A stretch of DNA of 60,000 bases from Symsagittifera roscoffensis (lineage: Eukaryota > Xenacoelomorpha > Acoela > Convolutidae), in contig NC_087064.1 of the NCBI RefSeq assembly GCF_963678635.1, positions 59,964,338-60,024,337 on the forward strand, given 5' to 3'. Shown here one piece after another: positions 34,501 to 45,728 of the stretch (positions are counted from its first letter, which is position 1; every line of letters starts with the position of its first letter). The notes beneath the pieces are model-generated. The model made no database searches, was not told where the DNA came from, and saw only the letters and a program-made list of their open reading frames with translations. Both the position numbers and the translations under genes were made by a program.

Positions 34501-36873
34501 GGGTCGGTGATCCTAACACTTTTTGCAAACTTCCAATGAGATGTTTACCTTGAGAAAGGCACGCAGTATAAAGAAAGTTAATGAGTAGTACGCAGCTTGG
34601 TATTGACTAAGGAATACGATCAGTAGAAAAATACACAAATTGTCAACTCCGAAAAAGTTCGAATCTTGAAAAAGTTAGTCCCTCCTGTGGCAGAAAACCC
34701 ATCTTAAGTAAAATCGGTGGACCCCCTCCCCCTCAAATGGAAACTTTGGAAGGTAACTTTATGAAATTCATAGGACGGACACAAGAGATGATGGAAAACT
34801 TGCAAAACCCCGATTCCCTCGGACCCCCTGCCCTGAATGATAACAGTTCCTGGAACAGCAAATAGCCATATTAGAACTCACAAACTAGTGATTGGAATGG
34901 GACCAAAATATAGTATGCTATAGACCTAGTTGAGGGGAAGCTTATATTTGGAACCCCAGACCACCTGGATCCCTACTTGCGTTGCTTTGCCTAAGCAAAT
35001 GGTCCACACCCCGGCTTTCTGAGGTCGTTTTTGGCCCCCACTGAACGCAGAGAGTCAAAAATTTGAGCTGTTTTCTGTAGTGGTAAATTACATCATTTAT
35101 TATAGTTTGAGCCGAATCCGGCAGTTGGACCGGAAGTTATAAATGCTTGGGAAAAACACCCCTTAGACCGGAAATAGGCAATTTACGCAAAATAACGAGC
35201 GGGTGTATTTTGAATTTATAGCGGCACTAGACACTAGACACCAACCTCAAAAAAATCGCTCTGTGAATGAAACCCCTCGGCGACTTCTTCCGGTGTTAAT
35301 AGCTTCTTCCTGGGAAAAGTGATAATGGACCTCAGAAATGAGATAGCTGGGGAAGTGTTATTAGGATATGATGAATGGAACTTGATAGGTAGGAGCCCCC
35401 AGACATTCTGAATCCAAATAAGGAAGGTTGACCCCAGATGAGCTCGGAAGACCTTTAAATGACTTTTGCGCCTTTGGACCAGCAATGAATAGAAAAACCT
35501 CTGGATTAACAACGGAAAATGACGCATTTCCCAGCCATAACTCTTTGAAAATAAGAATCAATCACCCAAATTGTGTTTGGGAAGAAATTTATCTATTGAA
35601 AACTAAAGCAGAAACTGAGAGGGATATAGCTTTTTTATTGTAGCATTGAAGTAGTGGAACTAATTAAAGTGGACTTTGTAAACATCGGGTTCAGCTTAGC
35701 CTGGAGAACGAGCTATTAATAGAAAATCAACCAGACTAAAAAATCAGTCCCAGAGGAAACTAGCGGCAATAAAAGCATAGCATGGGAAGTAGGTCTCCTT
35801 AATAACATGAATAGACGGGATCTTTACCAAACTCCCCGGAGGTGGCTTTTTGGCACAAGTTGACCCCAAAACAACTTGTTACGCTCCCCTAATTGCTAGA
35901 AGGCCGGGATTAGAATAGAATATAGATCAGAATTTTCGATGCTTCGAATGAGTCTTCCCTACCACACCCGGGAAATTGAAGCGTTAATGGGATAATTATT
36001 TAACACCGTGGGATGTTGGTTAATTAAACATAGCTTGTTTTAGAGGTAACATTGGATTTTCGCATAACTTAGTTAGATATACCCATACTAAACTTGGAAC
36101 ATAAGACTAGTGTCAACAGAAAAGGAATTCAGTAACAACCTTGCGATAGGGGGACCCAAAAATTGTAAAGAAAAGTGGGGACATAATAAATCTAACGATA
36201 ACTAAAACTCAAATAGAAAAACTTTATGGAGATTAACAAATAGCCAACACTTAGGCAGACCGATTGTTGCTTTTGAAGAGAATCGTTGGTTCTCTGTTAG
36301 TTAGAGTACAGAGGTTACCAAGTATGTAGACAGTTGGTTCGCATCAGAGTTGATAACAGTGATTTGTTTTGTTAGAGAACTCAGTTAACGAACGTCAAAG
36401 TAAAAGTGATCCGCAGAGACACTATTAGTTTTAGCATGTCGCGCCGAGTATTTGTGTAGGGTTACTCTGAAGAAATCAATAACTACGGTTCTCTAGCAAC
36501 AGAGAAAGAGAGAGAGAGAGAGACAGAATCCTTCAGTTGAGTTAGCTACATTGTAAATTGCAGTTAGGCAATTGTTTTGATTGATCACTGACCTTTTCCT
36601 TTTAATTTGTTTATTAGATTAATTTCTTGCCTTTTAGAGCCTGCGGTGTTTGGTGTTATTTTTTCTGAATTTAAAAACAACTAGAAATTCTTGCGGCCTT
36701 GAGAGCGGATGAGGCAGCCCTAAGAGCAGTACAAAAGGGGGCAAATGAAAAGAAAAAACAGATTAGTTAACGCCAAATTAACATTTTTAGGATTGTGGGT
36801 AGTAGTGAATCTCGTTCGCTCCGCTAAATTCACTGCCCAGGGAAACGCTTTGAGGCGTCGTTAATAGAAAGAG

Positions 36874-36922
<49 letters not shown>

Positions 36923-37029
36923 ACGAACTTAGAGAAGCAATCCAATGAGGTCTGTTTTGGCCATATTCTGGGTCGTAGTTACCTAACTGTTTCGTTGTTG
37001 AGCAAAGCGATTTCGATTTTCAAAAATAA
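34501..37029. other. No intact gene; GC-richer block with possible retroelement 5' region
   Basis: More G+C than its surroundings, many stop codons, and several overlapping short frames around 35234-35643 without a domain. It contains (AG)n at 36501-36524 and (GA)n at 36882-36919. It may hold the 5' LTR or leader of the Gypsy-type element that follows, but I could not find a matching second LTR. Confidence 0.35.
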
Positions 37030-37079
37030 ATGACGTAGGGTGAGCGTTGAAGGCCAAGGCTGTGGTGGCAGTGGCAAAT

Positions 37080-37560
37080 TTCTTGACAGGCAGTAGGGAA
37101 GGTTTGGATTTGGAGCAATACAGCCAGATAAGTTCCCTTTGGCATACTGGAGGAAACACTTCGCTTGGGTTGCAGATGTTAGTCGTTGCAAGACGAACAA
37201 GCTAGGATCGTGCTGCTTACCAGCCTAACGAGCTCGGCGTTTGATGAATTCACGAGTATGCCGGCCCATTTCAGGGAGTACGATGAACGCTTACCGGAGC
37301 CTACGCTAGGCAGGATGCTGAATGAATTGGATCAACGGATGATGCCATTCCAGAGTCGAGCAGCTACCAGAGCTGAATTCAAGAACCTCATGCAGTGCGT
37401 AAAAGAAGGCCTCCGAGAGTTTTCGATGCAAGTCAGACCGCTAGATGATGTGGCAAACAAAAAATGGTGTGCAAGTGAGAGATGACATGAAATTTAAGCA
37501 GCTTATAGATGGCATATCTGATGTAGAACTACAGGAGTTGCTTCTACGAGAAAATTTTTA
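37080..37560 (+). pseudogene. gag remnant of Gypsy-type element
   Basis: A first frame reads DKFPLAYWRKHFAWVADV. After a frameshift near 37186 it continues as QARIVLLTSLTSSAFDEF and RAEFKNLMQCVKEGLREFSM, and after another shift near 37485 as FKQLIDGISDVELQELLLRE before TAG at 37558. This is the capsid pattern of Gypsy Gag (a helical core ending in an IxGL/ISDxELQ-like motif). Downstream the sequence runs into a (GA)n tract. Confidence 0.7.
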
Positions 37561-37613
37561 GTGGGGCGGTAGCCTGGACAACAAGACTGCCAGAGAACTG
37601 GCCAACAAGACTG

Positions 37614-37614
<1 letters not shown>

Positions 37615-37661
<47 letters not shown>

Positions 37662-37668
37662 AGAGAAG
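37615..37668. repeat. (GA)n microsatellite inside gag
   Basis: About 50 bp of GA repeat with a few AAAG interruptions, directly after gag-like text. One frame gives alternating Arg-Glu. Other GA tracts of this element are at 36501-36524, 36882-36919 and 38276-38305. Confidence 0.9.
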
Positions 37669-38274
37669 CGGGAAACGGCCAAACTGTGTGCGACAGCTGT
37701 CTGGATCAATCGGAGATGACGGAGGAATGGGTGGCGCTGGAAAAGCTGGAACAGTGCTTAGAATAATACAACGAGTACTGACACGAAAATGGAAGAACTG
37801 GCGTCACAACTTGAGATGCAAAATTTGCGGCACGAGGATTTGTTGGCTCAGATGCAGTTGCAAAACTCGCTGCATAATGACCTGGTGAGTGTTTCGAATG
37901 ACTTTGTGACACAGGTGGAAAGTATGACGTCATGATGTGTAGATTCGTTAACTCTGTTATCCCTGTTCGTCACACAGAAAATCCTACCGACTGGAAACAT
38001 AAGCAATATTTGACCACAAGTAGTTTGGAAATTGTGGAAGTAGCCAGCCTAAGGGAATGGTGCAATTACGTTAGCAATACGTATGTACGTCGGTAAATAC
38101 GCTTGCTAGTAACATAGGGTACTTTCTACTTTCTATTTTAGAAGGTAAATCCAAAATTTGCTGGATAACTTTTGTTAGAAAAGAATTTAGTATGAATTTC
38201 TAACAAACTTTAGTTTTGATACTTATTTTAAGGGTTGGATTTGAGAAATTTTGACTGAGAATGGTTAGTGTTTT

Positions 38275-38275
<1 letters not shown>

Positions 38276-38305
<30 letters not shown>
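38276..38305. repeat. (AG)n microsatellite
   Basis: About 15 AG units between gag and the zinc-knuckle remnant. Confidence 0.9.
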
Positions 38306-38307
<2 letters not shown>

Positions 38308-38727
38308 TGGGGTGTTCTAACAGAAAAATGTTAGATTGAACCTCAGTAGTACTCAGTTGCTATTGATACTTCATTGGGAAATCTCCCAAACTGTCGTAGC
38401 AAATAAGAAGTTGTTTCACAACTGCGTTATCTCTCGTGAATGTTATTCGTTCATTTGTATTTTCCTAGATGAGTCGAACCCACATTCGTATTTTACAAGA
38501 AGAATTATTATTGAATCGTATTTCACCAGAAGAGTCGCTTTAATTTTCAATATTTAAAACATTATACGAATTATTCCAAATACTTTTCCACTCATTTTGC
38601 AAAGGGGTATTAAAAAAATTGATTTTATGGTGGCGGTGGCGTCACGCATTGTGAGTACATTAAGTTCTAGGTTTCTGTTTTAATATGAAAGCAGAACAAT
38701 GTGAAGACAACTGAGAGCCGGGTAATC

Positions 38728-38769
38728 TGTTTTGAAGGCGGTCAGACAAATCACCTTGAGAAGGAGTGC
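38728..38769 (+). pseudogene. Gag CCHC zinc-knuckle remnant
   Basis: Encodes CFEGGQTNHLEKEC. The spacing C-x2-[C]-x4-H-x4-C is that of a nucleocapsid knuckle, but the second cysteine is glycine, so zinc binding is broken. Confidence 0.65.
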
Positions 38770-39084
38770 CCCCGCTGTGTGTCGATTATTTAAACTACCG
38801 AGGGCCAAGGCAGAAGAAAAAATCGAAAGAGGCTTTGTCCCGGCTATTTTCCTAATGACAGCAGGAAATCAGAGTAGATTCCACTGCAGCTTATACACCT
38901 ATGCAACAGAGTGATTTACGCAATCATCCCAAAGTCACTATTTCATCAAACATCCCCGATGCCTGTGAACAGGTGCAGTTCGACGATAAATGTGCAGTGG
39001 AAAACGAAGACACGCAACGAGCGTGCTGGTGTCGTTCAGGCGATGTACTGTGGATCATACGGGGAACTTGCGGTTGCTTGCGAG

Positions 39085-39378
39085 GGTTGGGGCATGCGTA
39101 CAGACACTGCTGGATACTGAAGCCACGACTAACCTTGTCCGAAGTGAGGTGGCTATAAATCTTGGAGACAAGACGGATATACGGCCATACAAGGACCAGT
39201 TAGAGGCAGCAGACGGACGAGGGTTTAAAGTTGACGGATGTATCACAAGTATTCTGAAAACTGGAGGGATTGACGACGACATTGAAACACTAGTGATTCC
39301 CGGGCTGAAAAACCAGATGATTCTGGGACTGCGATCAATGAAGGAATATAGAGTTTGTCTGGTTTTTTGGTCATGACA
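39085..39378 (+). pseudogene. Aspartic protease remnant of Gypsy-type element
   Basis: Frame text QTLLDTEATTNLVRSEVA, then a flap-like stretch and MILGLRSMKEYRVCLVFW. In active enzymes the catalytic triplet is Asp-Thr-Gly; here codons 39113-39121 read Asp-Thr-Glu, so the active site is damaged. The C-terminal ILGL motif is kept. The upstream frame is shifted. Confidence 0.7.
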
Positions 39379-39689
39379 ATTTGTCGACTTGAATCAGAAA
39401 TGATACTGAAATGGTGCGATTCGAATGCAGTTCCCCTGGACAGACGGAGAGTCTAAGGTTCTGATGATGTATGCGACTCCAAAACAGGTTCCAAACCAAT
39501 TGCCGGCGGTGACATTAGATCCAGGAGGGCAGACAGATCCGAACAGTGTCACTGGTTCAGAGACGTTTGAGGAAGTTAGGAGAGTTTGAGGACTATTGAA
39601 CTGACCGACGAGATACACGAATAGCACAGCCCCTGCAGGAGAACGCAGCCGCCTTCAGCGAGAAGGAAAAACAAGGTGAGATTGACTCA

Positions 39690-41001
39690 TTGCAGAAACA
39701 AGACGACGCTATCGCACAGGTGTTCTACTGGGCGGAATTACCAGACAAAAAGAGGAACACATCATCCCAAAACAGCAGGCCAGACAGCACGAAACCGCAG
39801 CGCTGGCATACTTGTCGCAATGGAACCATCTGAGCATAAGAGGCGGAATCCTCTGCAAGAAATGGCTTCAGAGGGACGGTTCTTCCCACACTCTTCTGAC
39901 GGTAGTTCCAATTGTGGGTCGGAAAAAGATTCGTAGCCAGTTCGATTCAATGGGGACTGGAGAAGGACAATTTGTAGCTGGGAAGATGCTGGCTAGAATA
40001 CCGAAGCTCTGGTAGCCGACGATGAAACTGATGTTGAAAAAAGGTTCAGTGGTGCCAAAACCATGCATACAACAGGACACAAGGGAAGCAGAAGCGAGCT
40101 GCGGAATAGGCCCCATTTGATTCGGGAATCAGGTTAAACACGGTTGCAATGAATATCTTGGGACCGCGCCGGTGCTAAGCATGTGCTTGTAATGACGGAT
40201 ATATTCACAAGGTATGCGACTGCAGTTCTCCTGGTGTCAACAGATTCTGTTGATGTCGAGAGAGAGATTGTGGAGAGGTTCGTACTGAATTTTGGAGTTC
40301 CCAATAGATTGCCCATGGATCAAGAGGGGACTTTTGGTGGTAAATTGATGCAAGATCTGTGCCGACTTTTGTTTATCAACAAAATTCAGACCTGGCCTTA
40401 TAAGCCCAAGAGTAACGGAGAGACCAAAATGCACAACACAAAGGTGGCTGAAGATATTCTCAAGTATTGTATGGAAAATTCAAGGAGGTGGGGAGCTTTG
40501 CTGCTGTTTAGTATGGTGCTTGGACAGATGTGTCAGTATCCAGTTGACCTTTTTTACATCAAACCTAATGACGAGATTTTGTGGAAGGATGGTTTTGCGG
40601 AATGGCTAGACGAGCAGTTTTAAGATGCACACGGCAGTGCGCGAGAAGTTCTAGGGATGGACCAACGTCGACAGAAGGACCAGTATTTCAAGAAAGTTCA
40701 CGGTGAGTCATATGAAGCTGGCGAAAAAGTGTTGGGTCTTGTCTAAAGAAAAAATCAGTTCGAAGAAGTCTTTCGATACGTAGGAAGGGCCATCTGTTGT
40801 GATCGCCAGATTGTCAGAATTGAAATACAAGATGTCAAAGGTGTCCAATCTAAGTAAAGTGAAGTACCTGGGTTTCAACAAGCGATATCTCGGAGACACC
40901 GGGCAACCACAGGAAGCTACCGCTAGGAAGCTACCGACGGTATATCGGCCGGCAAGCCTTTTTGATGATCCGGAGAAGTATGCCTCAGACGAGACGTTGT
41001 A
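39690..41001 (+). pseudogene. Integrase remnant of Gypsy-type element
   Basis: The N-terminal part is broken across frames (SQWNHLSIRGGILCKKWLQR around 39814, TGEGQFVAGKMLARIPKLW around 39955). The core, 40171-40623, reads HVLVMTDIFTRYATAVLL, FGVPNRLPMDQEGTFGGKL and YKPKSNGETKMHNTKVAE. The first two catalytic aspartates are present; the position of the catalytic glutamate in the SNG...helix appears to be lysine. After a stop at 40621-40623 the C-terminal region continues in other frames (DQRRQKDQYFKKVHGESYEA; then 40799-41001, IARLSELKYKMSKV). It is inactive. Confidence 0.75.
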
Positions 41002-41409
41002 GGCGAACAAGCGGGAGGGAAAACAAGAACCCATGCGAAGATCCTGGGTCAAGGCAAGAACCCGTGCGAAGAGTGTCAAAAAGAAACGAAGGGTTGCGAC
41101 GGCAAGGTGAGGCGGTGGAGACATACGACGCAAGGAGATTGAAGCCAGAGGGGAAGAACAACCTGCAAATCTCCGGAGCGAAGCTTAAGGCAGACCTCCG
41201 GGTGACACGGTGGTGGTTGAATCTGTGATGGAAAATGGAACTACACTTGTAGGTAGACCAGTTTGAGTAAGAAGGCCACCAGTCAGTTCGGTTTGGTTAA
41301 AACTAGTTTGTGTTAGGGGAATGACTGTAGGGTCCGCACTCTAACCGAGTTAGGGATTATGTTGACAGTAAAACCTAACTGTAAGTTGGGCTACAAATAA
41401 CAATAAATC

Positions 41410-41706
41410 AACAAACGAGTCGGATTGGTTCCCACTGAACTGATCGTAAAAGGGAAGGGTAACTTTTAAGATGAAATTTTTCGGATCGTAAGAGCAATCT
41501 CTCATCGTAATGATTAATTGAGCTATCTCCTCCCTTACCTCAAAACGGTCAAACGCTTCAAAAACACTCCGATGAAACACAGGCAGCTAGTCGATGTATT
41601 CATTGCATTCAATAAATTCGTTGACAGACATTTTTTCAAGAGTTTTTAACAAAAAATATTTTAAAAAATCGAAACTTTTCTTTAAGAAAAATTTAGTTTT
41701 TTTTGC
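41410..41706 (-). pseudogene. Conserved unidentified fragment, copy 2
   Basis: The minus strand encodes FEVREEIAQLIITMRDCSYD, then PKNFILKVTLPFYDQFSGNQ and SDSF, matching the copy at 34184-34500. A TAG interrupts the frame shortly upstream (NEYID, stop). The two copies lie in the same orientation on either side of the Gypsy-type element. Confidence 0.45.
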
Positions 41707-42469
41707 GTGAGTTCTTTTATTGCCTTCATGGAAAAAAGATACCAAGGTTGGTGCTCTAGTTTTTTTTCTCAATAACAAAATCTATTTTCCACAGCACATT
41801 AAAGTTGAAGGCAAAAGCTTTTTTCATTTAGGACAAAAAGTTGGTTTTATTGGTTCATATACATCAGTTTTAGGGGTTTACTTTTACTTTGAAAGTGTTT
41901 TTATATGTGCTGATATTGTGATTTTTGGTGCTCCGCATTTCGTTTGAGAATCTGGTTGATAATTTCAATTCATTTGAACGGTTTTCAAGCAATTAAAAAC
42001 ATGCCTCAATAACGATTGAGCTATCACCTGCTTCACACGTCCCCCCAAGCGCGTCCAGGGGGAGGTGGGAGATAATTTAATTGATCCAGATTTTCAAACA
42101 AAATCAAAAACGGAGCTGTCCTGGAAAAAATTTCAAATTTTCTGGTTGTCACGAAATTGGCGTGCATGGCAAACACCCAATTCCAAACACGTTTTTTCGT
42201 CATACATAACCTCGTACCTCGTAAAATCAATTAATCACGCATAAAAGTCAATTTTGTTAGTGATACGGAGGAGAATGGTAGTCTATTAAGTTGACATTGG
42301 TTAAAACTAGTTTGTAAACTATAAAAAAAATGTTGTCGAAAATTATTATTCAGTTTTCAACCTATGAACAATAAATACGCTTCTCATGCACAAAAATAAC
42401 ATTATTCAACTCTATTTTTTTTAAAAATTGTAGAAATTATTTGTACGTTGTTTACTCAAACACCGTCAT
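41707..42469. other. No gene seen
   Basis: An open plus-strand frame of 76 codons at 41720-41947 is phenylalanine-rich and has no domain. A C/G-rich block CCCCCCAAGCGCGTCCAGGG at about 42041 resembles the CCCCCC-plus-GCGC box of the foldback family. Confidence 0.3.
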
Positions 42470-42948
42470 TTATTGATCCGACTTTCGAAGAAAACGGAAT
42501 ATTTGTGCTCGGTGTGGTTTTTTTTATTCAGTGAATTTTTGCCGATCTAAATAATAGTTTTTGACAACAATTTTTTTATTTATTGAAGATATCGACTTCT
42601 TGAGTTCAAATTTTAAAAAAGATATATTTTTTCCGATTATTTTTTGACAAGTTATGGGGGTTGCCCAATTGGCCATGTTCTGGACTAAATTAAGCGCGTT
42701 TTGAAGAATTTAGTTATATTGCTGAGATCGTAACTCGAATTATTTTGAACGCGAAATCGTTCCAAATTGAATTGAGGCTAGCTAATCAGATTGCTCGTAT
42801 TAATTTCAAACGACTCAACATTTCACACTTTGATATTGTCTAAAACTTATAGGTTTTCAATATTTTCTTCTCCCAAAAACTTTTTGATATGAATTAAGGG
42901 ACAGTCGGAACACTCAGGGCTTTGCCCTGATATACGAGCAGTCTTCTT
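42470..42948. mobile_element. Half copy of the foldback element family (right half)
   Basis: From GATCCGACTTTCGAAGAAAA through AACGGAATATTTGTGCTCGG to the end block CAGTCGGAACACTCAGGGCT and TTGCCCTGATATACGAGCAG. This is collinear with 688-1221 of the first element. The end hairpin TCAGGGCTTTGCCCTGA is perfect here. Confidence 0.75.
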
Positions 42949-44031
42949 TGATCAGCCATTTATTGTTAGCTCTAGTAATTAATGTAATCCTGTGGCTGCT
43001 CTGTTAGCATTCATCTCAGTAAACAGCTTAAGTTTCCAATGGCGCCACGCCGTTCCTTCATTAACACCAGAAAGGCTTTTCACAAACAACGCGGAAAAAG
43101 CGCTTAGTGCCCTTTAGCACCTAATTTTAACTGCTTTGAAGAATTGCCTGAAAAATACACGTTAATGTTTGACTTGTTTTTTCATTAGTTGACATTTAAA
43201 AAACCATTAAAATAACAAAGGTAAAAGTAAGCTGAAAATAAAAGAAGTTATAGTACTGATAATTTCAATTAATCTTAGCAGTTTCAAACATCATTTCAAA
43301 ATAGCGGTACGCTTGAACAAAAGGCGCTTTAAAGAACTCACGAAATTTCCTTTTGAAACCATTTTCGTTTATCACAAACATCTTTTTAAGTATACCAAGG
43401 AACAAAAGTCAAAATCTTCTTTACCTTCCGAAACCGGAAAATCAATTTCCTGATTCCTTTCTCCCACTGTTTGCATCAATTAGTGATATTGAAATTCAGT
43501 TTGAACGAGTAATTTTCAGTTTAGTTAAGCTAAAACTAATTCCTTATACTTAAGCTAAGTGCTTAAAAAAGTGTCAATTTCGTGTTTTATTATAAAGTCG
43601 CTGGTCCTAGCTTCAAAAAAATGTATAAACATTTTCTTGAGTTGTTCGGGTTTTGAACGAATTTTCTAGCCCTATTTTAGGGCACTCGGACCTGCGGTTA
43701 GACAAACGTGTGTTTGTTTTCCAGCTTACGCTTTTGGTAAATGTGAAAACAACTTATATCAACACCCAATTCGAATTTCCCTATTGAACAAGCACGAGCT
43801 GCGTGCCATTTTGGGAAGAGCTATCGCAGGATAATTGGAATATTCAGTTCAATTTTAACTGCTTCATTCTCATTTTGAACCGAATTTTTTACCATTTGGT
43901 TTCCTGTCAGTCAGAACTATAAACCCTCTCTTTTTAATTGAGCCCTCATTTTATGTTTTCTAATTGATCTCCATTTTATAGACATATTTTACATATACTC
44001 AATTAGGTTCACAATTCGATAATCAATCATA
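42949..44031. other. No gene seen; upstream region of the orphan gene
   Basis: AT-rich. The last 100 bp before the ATG at 44032 presumably contain the promoter. TTTATAGACATATTTTAC at about 43975 is the nearest TATA-like text, but its role is untested. Confidence 0.35.
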
Positions 44032-44610
44032 ATGAAAAAACAGAAAATCCCGATTGTTCTGGAAATTGCAGTTTTACGTTATCGAGGACTAACTGGTACC
44101 GAGACGCTTTCGCTGCAAAATTTAATAACCTTGTCGTCTAAATCTCTCGAAGAAACATTCGAAAACCACCTTTATCTTTACGAAGCTTGGAATTGGGAAC
44201 CTGACCTTTTTAAAACCGACGACAGATTTATTAAACTTGTGTCGGACAAATCACACATCGCTAATTGGCCAGTTGTTTCGTACGATCTCGTGTTTCAGAA
44301 AAAACAGAGCCGAAAGCAATCAAACTCATGCACCCGAGGTCTGTTCACGAGTTCCTTCCCACGACAAATGTGTTCGGTCCGTGTGCACGTGGCGAGCGAT
44401 TTGCCAGTGGACAATAGAGTCAAAGAGAGCGCTGTTAAATTCTGTCTCGCTAATGAAATCATAGTCGTGAACAATCTCTTTTCGTTTGCACAGTCGGATT
44501 TCGATTACATGAGTTGCGCTGAGTTGGATATTTTGGATGTCGTGAAAAGCCATTTTCTTTTGTACAACCATCAACCAATTGCTAACGCTATATTTTCAAC
44601 TACTTTGTGA
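44032..44610 (+). CDS. Intronless orphan protein, 192 residues
   Basis: A clean ATG-to-TGA frame with balanced amino-acid composition and more G+C than its AT-rich flanks, followed 10 bp later by AATAAA. This combination supports a real gene. The N-terminus (IPIVLEIAVLRYRGLTGTET, then LSLQNLITLSSKSLEE) has a leucine/isoleucine spacing loosely like an F-box, but this is not enough to assign one. The middle is basic (KKQSRKQSNSC). The C-terminus holds AVKFCLANEIIVVNNLFSF and DVVKSHFLLYN. No signal peptide or membrane segment is evident. It lies directly left of the 3.56-kb tandem duplication and is not itself duplicated. Function unknown; it could be a member of a lineage-specific family. Confidence 0.65.
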   Translation: MKKQKIPIVLEIAVLRYRGLTGTETLSLQNLITLSSKSLEETFENHLYLYEAWNWEPDLFKTDDRFIKLVSDKSHIANWPVVSYDLVFQKKQSRKQSNSCTRGLFTSSFPRQMCSVRVHVASDLPVDNRVKESAVKFCLANEIIVVNNLFSFAQSDFDYMSCAELDILDVVKSHFLLYNHQPIANAIFSTTL

Positions 44611-44619
44611 TGAACTGGA

Positions 44620-44625
44620 AATAAA
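44620..44625 (+). terminator. Poly(A) signal of the orphan gene
   Basis: AATAAA begins 10 bp after the stop codon; a further AATAAA lies about 50 bp downstream. Confidence 0.55.
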
Positions 44626-45071
44626 TTGTTTGCATGCTATATATATTTTCCTTTAACACCTAATTATAATAAACTTTTTGTTTAACACGGATTTTTTACG
44701 ATATATAGCGATCAGAAGGTACAGACCGAATTTATTTATAGGGGCGGAGATTCTTAAGTAGGTACCATAGGGGGGGGGGGATTGTTAAGTAGATCCGAAT
44801 GATTTTACAGCCGAAATAACTTGTCACCAACACGGACCTACGTTAGCAGACAACTGACCTTTTTTGAGGGCACAGGAAATTTAAATTATTTAGGCGCTCG
44901 CGTCAGAAAGTTGAAAATTTGTAACATCAACGCCACTGCTTACCAGTCTACCAGTCTATTAGTCTTGTGCATAGCTACGAGCAGTCAAATTTTTAGCAGT
45001 TTTTTTGTTGGCTTATTTTGATCACCAGAACAAAAATACTAAAAAAAACGGCGTTTTTTTGAGTAACACAA

Positions 45072-45144
45072 GTACTGCGTTACTTAAAAAAATTGTGCGG
45101 TTTTTGCCGTACAAAATTACCGTTTTTTTAAGTAACGCAAGTAC
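45072..45144. other. Hairpin 1 in the duplicated unit
   Basis: Left arm GTACTGCGTTACTTAAAAAA pairs with TTTTTTAAGTAACGCAAGTA (one-base bulge). An inner TTGTGCGG...CCGTACAA adds further pairing. The second copy is at about 48628-48700. Confidence 0.6.
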
Positions 45145-45728
45145 ATAAAATCATACTCCCTGGGCACTAAGAACATCGCTCAGGCAAGCTCCGCTTGAAT
45201 GATCAAATAACCCCATGAAAACAATGGCTTCTATTTTTAGCAAGATTAGTGCTTTTGAAATACTCTCATCCATCATTTGTCAAAATGTTCGTTCATTATA
45301 TCGGTCAAAAACTAAAAACTGCAACTATTGTGTCATGTACCTGCAGCTTCCGCGCCAAATCAAAGCCAAATTGAAACTGAGCATAAAAATTAAGGGCAGA
45401 AAAATTGTGGCTTAAATTGCAAAAAGTGATCTCATCTTGTGAAGAAAAAATAGGTTCACAAATGAGCAGAAAAATTTAATTCGAAAACGGTGAAGTCGAA
45501 CAAACTGCCAAAAATTTTCTTATTCATAAGTTACTCAAACAGACTTAGATTGATATATCAATAGTACCAGCTGGCTTTAAAATGTTTTTTTTTATATAAA
45601 CGTCCAAGCAGAATACATTCTCACAATTAAAAATCATCAGGCAATTACAAAGATCTCAATATGCCAGAGAAAACCGAAGAAAAAACAACAACCTTTTTCA
45701 AATTTTTTCCTTTTTTAGTAAAAAAAAA

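Larger units (their letters stand above)
37030..41230 (+). mobile_element. Decayed Gypsy-type LTR retrotransposon
   Basis: In order on the plus strand: gag (about 37080-37560), a CCHC knuckle (38728-38769), a retroviral-type aspartic protease (about 39085-39375), and integrase (about 39690-41000). The protease-to-integrase gap is only about 0.3 kb, too short for reverse transcriptase and RNase H, so most of pol was deleted. Frameshifts and stops interrupt every module. The order with integrase last is that of Gypsy (Metaviridae-like) elements. LTRs and target-site duplication were not identified. Confidence 0.8.

Noticed and set aside
35234-35643. Three overlapping frames on both strands at 35.4 kb
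   Set aside because: Mutually overlapping, no domain, in a region full of stops elsewhere; likely chance in GC-richer DNA.
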